From NCBI GenBank assembly GCA_000597885.1, contig CP004371.1:4679001-4743000 (forward strand): 64,000 nt of DNA, in the 5' to 3' direction. Of the stretch, positions 34,298 through 42,654 are shown piece by piece. Under the pieces are notes generated by a model. That model was not told the DNA's origin. It did not search any database and worked only from the letters and a program-made list of their open reading frames with translations. The number at the start of each line of letters is the position of its first letter. Within the stretch, counting starts at the first letter, position 1. The DNA is from Flammeovirgaceae bacterium 311 (GTDB lineage: Bacteria; Bacteroidota; Bacteroidia; Cytophagales; Cyclobacteriaceae). Position numbers and translations under genes: made by a program.

Positions 34298-36037
34298 ATG
34301 GCAACAAAACTCCCGGAAGAGCAGCCACAACAACGGCCGCAAATAAATACAGGCTCTTATTTTAAAAATATTGGTATTGCGACCCGCACGCTGCTGCACG
34401 GACTAAAGCTTACCTGGCGCCATTTTGTGCAGGCCCGCGAAAGCCGCAAACCCATGGGGGTTGAGCAGGATAATTACTTTGAGCAACAGACCGGCATCTT
34501 TACCCTGCAGTATCCCAAAGAAAGCCTGCCGGTGCCGGATAATGCCCGCTACCGCCTGCATAACGAGATAGAAGACTGCATCGTCTGCGATAAATGTGCT
34601 AAGGTATGCCCGGTTGATTGCATTGAAATAGAGCCTATCAAAGCGATAGAGACCATAGGCCAGACTTCTGACGGTACCCCGAAGCGTATCCATGCCGCCC
34701 GCTTCGATATAGACATGGGTAAGTGCTGCTTCTGCGGCCTCTGTACCACTGTTTGTCCTACAGAGTGCCTCACCATGACGAAGGTGTACGATTTCAGCGA
34801 GTTTGATGTAGCTGACCATACCTACGCCTTTGCAGAAATGACTCCCCTGGAAATTGTGCAGAAGCGCAGGGAGCTGGAAGAATACCAGGCGCAAAAAGAA
34901 GCCCAGAAAGCCGCCAGACCAGCCGCTGGAACTGCTGCGGCGAAACCAGGTGTGGTGCGGCCGGCTTCGGTGCGGCCGGCAGCTGCCCGTCCCGCTGCCC
35001 CTATGCCAGCCGCCCCTAAGCCGGGCGCCCCTAAGCCCGCCACTCCGGAAGATGCGCAGGAAACAGCCCGTAAGCTGATGGAGCAGAAAAATCTTTCCAA
35101 AGCAGCAGCATCCACTGCGGCAGCATCCACTGGGGCAGCATCCACTGCGGCAGAGGTACCCAACCCAACCATGAAATCTGCGCCCACACCAGAGGGTACC
35201 GAAGATTCTCCGGCGCCGGGAGCGGAAAAGCCTAAGTTCAGGCCTCGCCCCATGATGAAGCCTAAAACAGCTTCGGCAGATGCTGATGAAGCAAAGACCA
35301 GTCCTGCAGCAGCGGAAATAAGGACTACCTCTAAGGAAGAAGATTCTGCGGCGCTCCCTTCCGCTAGTACAGCAGGAGCGGCTCCGAAACCTCGTCCGGT
35401 AATGAGGCCGGTGATGAAACCTGTCGTAAAAAAAAGCAGCCCTCCGGCAGATAAGGCAATATTACCTGCAGGAGCAGGAGGCCAGCCGGAGGCTCGTGCA
35501 GCTGAGTCTTCAGCTGCACAACCGGCAGCCAGTTCTGCAAAACCAAGCCCCGTTATAAAGCCGAAGCCGGTCATCAAAAAAGCAGAACCTGCTGAAGGGG
35601 CAGCCCCTAAGCAGGAGAGTGAAGCAGACCAGTCAGCATCTGCTGATACTGATGGTGCAATAACACCTGATCCTTCACAGGCAGAGGCGCCTAAGCAATC
35701 AGCACCTGCTTCTGTAAGACCGCGTCCGGTCATGAAGCCGGTAATCCGTAAAGCAAGTACTCCGGGAGCTGCTGACCATACTGCAGCTGTTCCTGCCGAA
35801 GATGTAAAAAAGCCACGACCCCTAATCAAACCAGTGATACCAAAGCAGCCAGCTATGCAAGCAGATAGTACTTCAGAAAAAAGAGAGGCAAACGAGCAGG
35901 AGATTAAAAAGCCCAGGCCCGTGGTAGAGAAAAAAGAAGTGACCCATAAACCGGCACAGGAAGAGCTGACGGAAGAAGAAAAGCGGCAGCTGGATAGCCA
36001 AAAACCGGAGCCTCCGGGAAGAGCCGGGCAAGACTGA
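34298..36037 (+). CDS. nuoI: NADH-quinone oxidoreductase subunit I with long Pro/Ala/Lys-rich C-terminal extension
   Basis: 579 aa, about three times the usual NuoI length. Residues about 15-190 are normal NuoI, carrying two 4Fe-4S sites: Cys94, 97, 100, 104 (CIVCDKCAKVCPVDC) and Cys143, 146, 149, 153 (CCFCGLCTTVCP). These relay electrons from the peripheral arm toward quinone. From about 195 on the chain is low-complexity: Ala/Pro-rich linkers, a tandem AAST run, and about six spaced basic-proline motifs (RPRPMMKP near 312, KPRPVMRPVMKPVVKK near 363, VIKPKPVIKK near 418, RPRPVMKPVIRK near 473, KPRPLIKPVIPK near 504, KPRPVVEKK near 536). The tail is probably disordered. It continues in one frame to the stop, without frameshift. 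A 225-nt gap separates it from nuoH. Confidence 0.93.
   Translation: MATKLPEEQPQQRPQINTGSYFKNIGIATRTLLHGLKLTWRHFVQARESRKPMGVEQDNYFEQQTGIFTLQYPKESLPVPDNARYRLHNEIEDCIVCDKCAKVCPVDCIEIEPIKAIETIGQTSDGTPKRIHAARFDIDMGKCCFCGLCTTVCPTECLTMTKVYDFSEFDVADHTYAFAEMTPLEIVQKRRELEEYQAQKEAQKAARPAAGTAAAKPGVVRPASVRPAAARPAAPMPAAPKPGAPKPATPEDAQETARKLMEQKNLSKAAASTAAASTGAASTAAEVPNPTMKSAPTPEGTEDSPAPGAEKPKFRPRPMMKPKTASADADEAKTSPAAAEIRTTSKEEDSAALPSASTAGAAPKPRPVMRPVMKPVVKKSSPPADKAILPAGAGGQPEARAAESSAAQPAASSAKPSPVIKPKPVIKKAEPAEGAAPKQESEADQSASADTDGAITPDPSQAEAPKQSAPASVRPRPVMKPVIRKASTPGAADHTAAVPAEDVKKPRPLIKPVIPKQPAMQADSTSEKREANEQEIKKPRPVVEKKEVTHKPAQEELTEEEKRQLDSQKPEPPGRAGQD
35108..35152 (+). repeat. Three tandem 15-bp repeats within nuoI tail
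   Basis: GCATCCACTGCGGCA at 35108, 35123 and 35138; the middle copy differs at one base. They encode the AST-AA run and suggest the tail grows or shrinks by slippage. Confidence 0.8.
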
Positions 36038-36093
36038 AATCTATGTTTTGATCTTCTTCCTTACCTTTCCCCTAACTTAGGCCTTCGCTGCTC

Positions 36094-36681
36094 ATGGTTT
36101 TGTTCCTGTTTTATGCCTTCGCCGCCTTAACACTGGCGTCGGCCCTGGTTATTTTGTTTACCCGTAATCTGCTCCATGCAGCCTTCTCCCTTATCTTTTG
36201 TTTTTTAGGGGTAGCGGCTATCTATGTGCTAAGCGGTGCCGATTTTTTAGGCGTTGCCCAGATTGTGGTGTATGTAGGCGGGGTACTGATCTTGCTGATT
36301 TTCGGGGTAATGCTCACCAACAGGATCTCCACAAGCCCGGTACTTACCGATTTGCACAACCAGTTCTGGGGGTACCTGATGCCTGCAGGTCTGCTGATCC
36401 TGCTTCTGGGAACCCTCGGTCAGCTGGCCCTGCCCGACTGGGCTGTAGAGGCGCAGGAGAGTGGTACAATGGTACAGGCATCAACTGTAGAACCGCTGGG
36501 TGTTCAGCTGATGACACAATATGTGCTGGCCTTTGAGCTGGCTGGTATACTGCTGCTGCTGGCCCTGGTGGGTGCAGCTACCCTGGCAAAACCTGCAGCG
36601 CTTGTAAATCCCGCCCCCGGGGCAACCGGTGCTTCTGCTGCCGCAACAGGATCTGGCCCACAAAAACCTCTGCATCCATGA
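36094..36681 (+). CDS. nuoJ: NADH-quinone oxidoreductase subunit J
   Basis: 195 aa, five predicted membrane helices; complex I membrane arm. Typical stretches: FAALTLASALVILFTRNLLH, AAFSLIFCFLGVAAIYVLSG, ADFLGVAQIVVYVGGVLILL and IFGVMLTNR (conserved helix with pi-bulge). The Ala/Pro/Gly-rich C-terminus (GATGASAAATGSGP) is longer than usual. Its stop overlaps the nuoK ATG by 4 nt, so translation is probably coupled. Confidence 0.94.
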   Translation: MVLFLFYAFAALTLASALVILFTRNLLHAAFSLIFCFLGVAAIYVLSGADFLGVAQIVVYVGGVLILLIFGVMLTNRISTSPVLTDLHNQFWGYLMPAGLLILLLGTLGQLALPDWAVEAQESGTMVQASTVEPLGVQLMTQYVLAFELAGILLLLALVGAATLAKPAALVNPAPGATGASAAATGSGPQKPLHP

Positions 36682-36983
36682 TCCCGCTCTCACACTACCT
36701 CATACTGGCTACTCTGCTGTTCGGCATCGGGCTTGCCGTGACCATTACCCGCAAAAATGCCATAGCCGTACTAATTGGCCTGGAGCTGATGCTGAACGCT
36801 GCCAATATTAACCTGGTAGCCTTTAGCCGCTATGATGGTGCTTTGCTGCAGGGGCAGGTGTTTGCCCTTTTTGTGATTGTGGTAGCCGCTGCCGAGGCAG
36901 CCGTGGCCCTTGCGCTGGTGGTGCGGGTGTATGGTTATTACAAAATAGCCGATCTGGATAAGTTGAATGAATTAAAAGGATAA
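36678..36983 (+). CDS. nuoK: NADH-quinone oxidoreductase subunit K
   Basis: 101 aa, three membrane helices, the normal length. Conserved motifs: GLAVTITRKNAIAVLIGLEL with the buried glutamate that takes part in proton translocation, MLNAANINLVAFS, and FVIVVAAAEAAVALALVVRV with the second glutamate. ATGA overlap with nuoJ; 9 nt to nuoL. Confidence 0.96.
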   Translation: MIPLSHYLILATLLFGIGLAVTITRKNAIAVLIGLELMLNAANINLVAFSRYDGALLQGQVFALFVIVVAAAEAAVALALVVRVYGYYKIADLDKLNELKG

Positions 36984-36992
36984 CTTAGGGCC

Positions 36993-39167
36993 GTGAATTC
37001 TGCCAATCTCCTACAGCCACTTCCTTTTAGTCTGCTTACTGCTCTGGCAGGAATAGTGTTGCTACTGCCTTTGCTGGGGGCTGTATTGCTCCTCCTGATA
37101 AGGGGGCGTGGGCACTGGCTTATGATTGGCCTGCAGGCAATTGCCCTGCTTATATCCATCTATTTGTTCATTCGGCTCTGGCCCCAGGGCGATGGTGCTG
37201 CCAATGAACTGGCTGCCCTTACCCATGCCCGCTGGAACTGGTTCACGCCGGGTGCCACTGCTTACCCTTTTACCCTGGGTATCTGGCTCACCATTCCGGC
37301 AGCCCTGCTCCTGGTGGTGGTGAATGGAGTGGCGCTGCTGGTGCAGCTCTTCTCGGTCACCTATATGTGGGAGGACCCGGGTTTTAACCGCTATTTTTCC
37401 TTTTTGGGTTTCTTTGTGTTTGCCATGCTGGGCATTGTGCTGGCCGATAACCTATTCATTATTTTCTGCTTCTGGGAGGGGGTGGGGCTGGCCTCTTACC
37501 TGCTGATCGGCTTCTGGTTTACCCGGCCACAGGCAGCGGCAGCGGCTAAAAAAGCTTTTCTGGTAAACCGGGTGGGAGACATCGGCTTTTTGCTGGCGCT
37601 CCTGATTCTGTATGCCCAGTTCCGCACGCTCGATCTGGCCACCCTCTTTCAGCTGATGCCCGCCAGCTACATCCAGAGTGGCGACTGGCAGGCGGTATGG
37701 TCCGGAGCTGCCGGGGCACTGCCTGCCCTTTTGTTAACCCTTGCAGGTTTTGGGCTGCTGATGGGGGCAGTGGGCAAATCTGCCCAGTTTCCGCTGCAGG
37801 TATGGCTGCCCGATGCCATGGAAGGCCCCACCCCTGTATCGGCGCTGCTCCACGCGGCAACCATGGTGGCGGCTGGTGTATACCTGTTAAGCAGGGTATT
37901 TCCGCTGCTAACGCCACTGGTGCTGGATGTCACAGCATTTATTGGTGCTACAACTGCTTTTATGGGAGCCTTTGCCGCCTTTGCGCAGCACGATATCAAG
38001 AAAGTACTTGCCTTCTCCACCATCTCCCAGCTGGGCTATATGGTAATGGGCATGGGCGCCGGGGCTTACGATGCCGCTCTTTTTCACCTGCTCACCCACG
38101 CCTTTTTCAAGGCAGGACTTTTTTTAACGTCAGGTGCTGTTATTTATGCCCTGCATGAGGCAGCCCACCAGAGCCACACCCGCTTCGATGCCCAGGATAT
38201 GCGCAACATGGGTGGCCTGCGCAGAAAATTGCCTTTTACCTTTGGTGTTTACATCCTTTGCATGCTGGCACTGGCCGGTTTGCCATTTCTTTCAGGCTTT
38301 CTTTCTAAAGATGCCATTATTACGGGTACCATGGGCTGGGCCTCTGTTGCCCGTAAGCAGTGGGGCGTTTTGGCCTGGCTGGTGCCGCTGGCAGGTTTTA
38401 CCACAGCCCTGCTAACGCCCATTTATATGGGGCGGCAGCTGTTCCTGGTGTTCTTTGGCTATAACCGGCTGTCAGAAGGCAGGGAGGAGGCTTATCGCTC
38501 CATCCGTGAAGTGCCCATGCTCATGCGCTTTCCGCTGCTGGTGCTGGCCCTGCTATCGCTTGGTATCTGGACCAGTTTCGATGCTTTCGATTTTCAGGGG
38601 GCATGGCCCATGCAGTTGCTGCAGCTGCCCCAGGTGGCAGTGCCTGGCGCGCTAACAGAATACCAGGCGGCCAACAGGCTTTTTGACATTCGGGAGGCGG
38701 CATTCCGCTACCATACTTTTACGGGGGTAGTTTCGGCCATCCTGGTGCTGCTGGGACTTTTGCTGGCTTACCTGATCTATCACCTGTTCAATGGCAGGGG
38801 CTCATTCTACAATCAAAAATTTGTGTTCAGAAGCCGCATCACCAGGCTCTCGTATAGCAACTGGCACCTCGATGCCATTTACCGCCGTACGGTGATTGCT
38901 TTTGGGCTGGGGCTGATGCAGTTTGCCAGCTGGCTGGACCGTAAAGTGATCGATCGGATTGTAGATCTTGTGGGAATGACGGGGGTGGTATTCAGCCATG
39001 TGATGTATTGGTTTGACCGTACTTTTGTTGATGGTGCACTGAAGGTTAGTGTGTGGGTGGCAGGGCAGGCGGGGCATTTTAGCCGTACCAGGAGCGGAAA
39101 GGTACAGCAGTACCTGCTCATTATGCTGGCCTGTATGCTGGCGGTTATGTTGTGGATGTTTGTCTGA
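36993..39167 (+). CDS. nuoL: NADH-quinone oxidoreductase subunit L
   Basis: 724 aa with a GTG start; distal antiporter-like proton-pumping subunit of complex I. Seen: FWEGVGLASYLLIGFWFTRP, KKAFLVNRVGDIGFLLAL, GKSAQFPLQVWLPDAMEGPT, PVSALLHAATMVAAGVYLL, AQHDIKKVLAFSTISQLGYM and LTHAFFKAGLFL, with the conserved lysines of the proton path. The C-terminal region (about 590-724) holds the long amphipathic helix and final membrane helix expected of NuoL. A start slightly downstream is possible, but no ATG is nearby. Confidence 0.95.
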   Translation: MNSANLLQPLPFSLLTALAGIVLLLPLLGAVLLLLIRGRGHWLMIGLQAIALLISIYLFIRLWPQGDGAANELAALTHARWNWFTPGATAYPFTLGIWLTIPAALLLVVVNGVALLVQLFSVTYMWEDPGFNRYFSFLGFFVFAMLGIVLADNLFIIFCFWEGVGLASYLLIGFWFTRPQAAAAAKKAFLVNRVGDIGFLLALLILYAQFRTLDLATLFQLMPASYIQSGDWQAVWSGAAGALPALLLTLAGFGLLMGAVGKSAQFPLQVWLPDAMEGPTPVSALLHAATMVAAGVYLLSRVFPLLTPLVLDVTAFIGATTAFMGAFAAFAQHDIKKVLAFSTISQLGYMVMGMGAGAYDAALFHLLTHAFFKAGLFLTSGAVIYALHEAAHQSHTRFDAQDMRNMGGLRRKLPFTFGVYILCMLALAGLPFLSGFLSKDAIITGTMGWASVARKQWGVLAWLVPLAGFTTALLTPIYMGRQLFLVFFGYNRLSEGREEAYRSIREVPMLMRFPLLVLALLSLGIWTSFDAFDFQGAWPMQLLQLPQVAVPGALTEYQAANRLFDIREAAFRYHTFTGVVSAILVLLGLLLAYLIYHLFNGRGSFYNQKFVFRSRITRLSYSNWHLDAIYRRTVIAFGLGLMQFASWLDRKVIDRIVDLVGMTGVVFSHVMYWFDRTFVDGALKVSVWVAGQAGHFSRTRSGKVQQYLLIMLACMLAVMLWMFV

Positions 39168-39186
39168 TAGATTGGGAATTAGTACA

Positions 39187-39272
39187 GGGTATGGGGTATT
39201 TGGTATATGGACTTGAAGAAACAGCTTGATTAGCCGTTAAAACCTTAAACCCCATACCTGATACCCCATACC
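39187..39272. repeat. Repeated GGTATGGGG / CCCCATACC elements between nuoL and nuoM
   Basis: GGTATGGGGTAT (39188-39199) is the exact complement of ATACCCCATACC (39261-39272), and a second CCCCATACC copy lies at 39250-39258. Either right copy could pair with the left arm, giving alternative hairpins. The last copy runs into TTTTTATATC, so partial termination inside the operon is possible. Confidence 0.55.
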
Positions 39273-39281
39273 TTTTTATAT

Positions 39282-39312
39282 CTTGCAGCCGATTTGTGGC
39301 CAGGCATCTTTG
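39282..39312 (+). promoter_or_regulatory. Possible internal promoter for nuoMN
   Basis: CTTG (39282-39285), a 19-nt spacer, then CATCTTTG (39305-39312). It is the same pattern as the nuoH promoter (CTTG-N19-TATCTTTG), with one mismatch to TAnnTTTG. Confidence 0.4.
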
Positions 39313-39376
39313 TACAAAGCCTGCTGCTGATATGCTGCTACTGTAGCGCCGGATGGACCGGCAAAAGCTGTTTTGC

Positions 39377-41107
39377 ATGGAGTTTACTGAACACCTACTT
39401 TCGCTGCTCATATTTGTGCCGTTGCTGGCTGCCCTTGTGCTGTTGCTGATTCCGGCAAGGCTGTCGGACGCTGGCCGCTGGGTGGCCCTTATAGCCACCG
39501 CCATTCAGATACTACTCGCAGTAGCCCTTTGGGCTGGCTTTCGCTCCGGCGCAGGCGCTCCCGCAGGCGTTTTTTCCCCACAGGGGTACCAGTTTGTGGA
39601 AAAACTGGAGTGGTTTAGCCTGCCGCTGGGAGAAATTGGCTACCTCTCTGCCGATTATTTTGTGGGCGTGGATGGACTAAGTGTGGCCCTGGTGCTGCTC
39701 GCTGCCATTGTTATGTTTATTGGTGTTATCAGCTCCTGGACTATTCATCAGCACCAGAAAGGCTATTTTCTCCTGTACCTGCTGCTTAGCAGCACGGTGG
39801 TAGGCTGCTTTGTAGCCCTGGATCTGTTCCTGTTCTACCTCTTCTTTGAGTTTATGCTGCTGCCCATGTACTTCCTCATTGGTATGTGGGGAGGACCCAG
39901 AAGGGCATATGCCTCCATCAAATTTTTCCTGTACACCCTGGCAGGTTCGCTCTTTATCCTGATTGCCATTGTGGGTTTGTATATTTCCGGCATCGACCCG
40001 GTGGCCACCGCAGCCCATGCAGGGGTAGATAGCGCCGCACGTGTGCAGCTTATGCTGCAGGAGGGATCTCTGAACACGCGCGATATGGTGCATACCTTTA
40101 ACATGCTGTACCTCATGGAACCCGGCAACCTTATTCCCGGGAGCCTGCTAAGCCTGCAGGGCGGTGGCGCCATCTGGGGGCATTCGGTGCGCCTGCTGGC
40201 TTTTCTGGCCCTCATGCTGGGTTTTGCCGTTAAGCTGCCGGCAGTGCCGGTGCACACCTGGCTGCCCGATGCACACGTAGAAGCACCCACGCCGGTTTCG
40301 GTAGTGCTGGCAGCTATTTTGCTGAAGATTGGCGGCTATGCCATTCTCCGCATTCCTTACAGCCTGTTTCCGGAGGGAGCCATTTACTATGCGCCGCTGG
40401 TGGCCGGGGTAGGGGTGCTGTCAATTCTATATGGAGCCTTTAATGCCCTTGCCCAGGCCGATCTTAAAAAAATGATTGCCTACTCCTCAGTCTCACACAT
40501 GGGATATGTGCTACTGGGCCTGGCGGCACTTACTGTAGAGGGCGTAAGCGGTGCACTTTACCAGATGTTCAGCCACGGGCTTATTTCTGCTGCCCTGTTC
40601 CTGCTGGTGGGGGTGCTCTACGATCGCACCCATAACCGCATGATTGATAACTATGGCGGCCTTGCCAGGCGCATGCCTGCCTTTACAGTGGCGGTTACCA
40701 TTACTTTCTTTGCCTCGCTGGGGCTGCCCGGATTCTCCGGTTTTATTGCCGAGGCGCTGGTGTTCTTTGGCGCCTTCAGGAGCCCTTCTGCCAATGGCCT
40801 GTTGCCTTACTGGATGGTGATCATCGCTATGCTGGGCCTGATCATTACGGCTGCTTATTATCTCTGGACCCTGCAGCGCATGTTCTTTGGCCAGTTTTTT
40901 GTGCGTGAGCTGCACTGGGAGGGAAGCCTTACCGATCTGACCCCCCGCGAATACTTTCTGCTGGTACCGCTGCTTGCCGGTATGCTGGTTTTAGGCCTGT
41001 TCCCCAATCTGCTGCTTGATTCTTTTACTCCTGCCGTAGATGCTTTTGTGCAGGGCGTGCTGGAGCGGGGTAGAAGTAACCTGGTGCTCTTAACCCGCTT
41101 CTTATAG
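39377..41107 (+). CDS. nuoM: NADH-quinone oxidoreductase subunit M
   Basis: Antiporter-like proton-pumping subunit of complex I; 576 aa from ATG 39377 (MEFTEHLLSLLIFVPLLAAL). The in-frame ATG at 39353 would add MDRQKLFC, which is not membrane-like. Motifs: FFEFMLLPMYFLIGMWGGPR with the key glutamate, KFFLYTLAGSLFILIAIVGL, GFAVKLPAVPVHTWLPDAHV, EAPTPVSVVLAAILLKIGGY, AQADLKKMIAYSSVSHMGYV and MFSHGLISAALFLLVGVLYD. The 209-nt gap to nuoL with repeats and a promoter-like box suggests partly independent expression. Confidence 0.95.
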   Translation: MEFTEHLLSLLIFVPLLAALVLLLIPARLSDAGRWVALIATAIQILLAVALWAGFRSGAGAPAGVFSPQGYQFVEKLEWFSLPLGEIGYLSADYFVGVDGLSVALVLLAAIVMFIGVISSWTIHQHQKGYFLLYLLLSSTVVGCFVALDLFLFYLFFEFMLLPMYFLIGMWGGPRRAYASIKFFLYTLAGSLFILIAIVGLYISGIDPVATAAHAGVDSAARVQLMLQEGSLNTRDMVHTFNMLYLMEPGNLIPGSLLSLQGGGAIWGHSVRLLAFLALMLGFAVKLPAVPVHTWLPDAHVEAPTPVSVVLAAILLKIGGYAILRIPYSLFPEGAIYYAPLVAGVGVLSILYGAFNALAQADLKKMIAYSSVSHMGYVLLGLAALTVEGVSGALYQMFSHGLISAALFLLVGVLYDRTHNRMIDNYGGLARRMPAFTVAVTITFFASLGLPGFSGFIAEALVFFGAFRSPSANGLLPYWMVIIAMLGLIITAAYYLWTLQRMFFGQFFVRELHWEGSLTDLTPREYFLLVPLLAGMLVLGLFPNLLLDSFTPAVDAFVQGVLERGRSNLVLLTRFL

Positions 41108-41121
41108 AATACAGACCTCTG

Positions 41122-42648
41122 GTGGAAACGCAAGCCCCTACCATAACACCCTTAAAGGCAATACTGCAGGCTATTCTGCAGGATTTGCCCCTGCTGTATC
41201 CGGAGCTGACCATTGGCCTGGGGGTATTGCTGGTGCTGCTGGGGGCGCTGCTGTTGCCACGCAACTGGCGGAATGAAGGCCTGGCTGCGCTAAGCCTGCT
41301 GGTCATTGCCGCATCGGCCTGGTTGCTGCTGTACCGGGGGCTGCCTGCTGAGCCGGTGCACCTGCTGGCCCGCACGCTGCAGCTCGACAGAATGGCAGTA
41401 GCTTTTCGCCTGCTGGTGCTGCTTTCCGGTCTGCTGGCGGTGCTGCTCTCTTTCCGCGAAGGAAAAAGACTCTCCGGCGAATACTATGCCCTGCTGCTCG
41501 GGCTCCTGATGGGCGCTATGCTCATGAGCATGGCTTCGCATCTGCTGCTCATTTACCTAAGTCTTGAAACAGCCTCTATATGTGCCTATCTGCTTACTGC
41601 ATTTTCCGGAAGCAGGTCTGGAGCCGAAGCTGGATTAAAATACCTGCTCTTTGGTGCAGTGGCATCGGCCATAATGCTATACGGTATGAGCTTGCTCTAT
41701 GGCTTTACAGGCACCCTCGATATTACCGCTTATGGATTTAAGAGCGGCCTGATGAGCCTGAACATACCGATCCTGCCGGTACTGCTGGCAGCTTTTCTGG
41801 TACTGGCAGGTTTTCTCTTTAAAATTTCAGTGGTACCCTTTCACCTTTGGACACCCGATGCCTACGAAGGCGCTCCGCTGCCTGCTGCGGCTCTTTTTTC
41901 TACCGCGCCAAAGCTGGCGGGTCTTGCGCTGATCATGCGTTTTTTAAGCCACTTTCTGGAGGCAGGTATCATCTTTGCCGGTCTCCGCTTCGACTGGCAG
42001 TTCATACTGGGTTTGCTGGCCATTATTACCATGCTGGTGGGCAACCTGGCTGCCGTGTGGCAGCAGGATGCAAGGCGCCTGCTGGCCTACTCTTCTATTG
42101 CACATTCGGGGCTTTTGCTTGCTGCTGTGCTTGTTTTCAGACCCCTGGGTTACAAGGCTTTGCTTTTTTACAGCTTTGTCTATATACTAATGAATTTTGC
42201 GGCCTTCTTACTTGTTATTATGCTGAAGACCGAAACGGGCAGCTACAGGATTGCTGATTATAAGGGATTAGGTAGCCGTTTGTCTTACAGCAGTGTATTG
42301 ATGGTGGTGGTGATGATAGCCCTGACCGGATTACCCCCCACAGCAGGATTTACAGCCAAACTGCTGGTATTTTCGGCCTTATGGGAGGGGTATAGCAGTG
42401 GAGGATCGAGCATGTTGCTTTACCTTTTGCTGACAGGCCTGGCAACAACGGTTGTGGCCTTGTTTTACTACTTGAAAATACCCTATTATCTTTACCTTAA
42501 AAAGCAGTCTGAAGAGGTTGCAGCGGTAAAGGAGAGTACTGTTTCGGAACGTATATTAGCGGGAGCCCTGGCGCTGCTGCTGGTGTTGTTCTTCTTCAGG
42601 GCTGATTGGGTTATGAACTGGATAGAAGCATTTACGATAAGTCAATAA
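41122..42648 (+). CDS. nuoN: NADH-quinone oxidoreductase subunit N
   Basis: 508 aa, GTG start 14 nt after nuoM; third antiporter-like subunit of complex I. Seen: HLLLIYLSLETASICAYLLT, EAGLKYLLFGAVASAIMLYG, LFKISVVPFHLWTPDAYEGA, PLPAAALFSTAPKLAGLALI, WQQDARRLLAYSSIAHSGLL and LTGLPPTAGFTAKLLVF. It closes the nuo run; the next gene follows after 6 nt and may be read from the same transcript. Confidence 0.95.
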   Translation: METQAPTITPLKAILQAILQDLPLLYPELTIGLGVLLVLLGALLLPRNWRNEGLAALSLLVIAASAWLLLYRGLPAEPVHLLARTLQLDRMAVAFRLLVLLSGLLAVLLSFREGKRLSGEYYALLLGLLMGAMLMSMASHLLLIYLSLETASICAYLLTAFSGSRSGAEAGLKYLLFGAVASAIMLYGMSLLYGFTGTLDITAYGFKSGLMSLNIPILPVLLAAFLVLAGFLFKISVVPFHLWTPDAYEGAPLPAAALFSTAPKLAGLALIMRFLSHFLEAGIIFAGLRFDWQFILGLLAIITMLVGNLAAVWQQDARRLLAYSSIAHSGLLLAAVLVFRPLGYKALLFYSFVYILMNFAAFLLVIMLKTETGSYRIADYKGLGSRLSYSSVLMVVVMIALTGLPPTAGFTAKLLVFSALWEGYSSGGSSMLLYLLLTGLATTVVALFYYLKIPYYLYLKKQSEEVAAVKESTVSERILAGALALLLVLFFFRADWVMNWIEAFTISQ

Positions 42649-42654
42649 ATCAGG

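Noticed and set aside
34822-35829. Minus-strand open frame of 335 codons across the nuoI tail
   Set aside because: Shadow of the G+C-rich, low-complexity Pro/Ala coding sequence. It has no family-like features and is antisense to a continuous nuoI frame.
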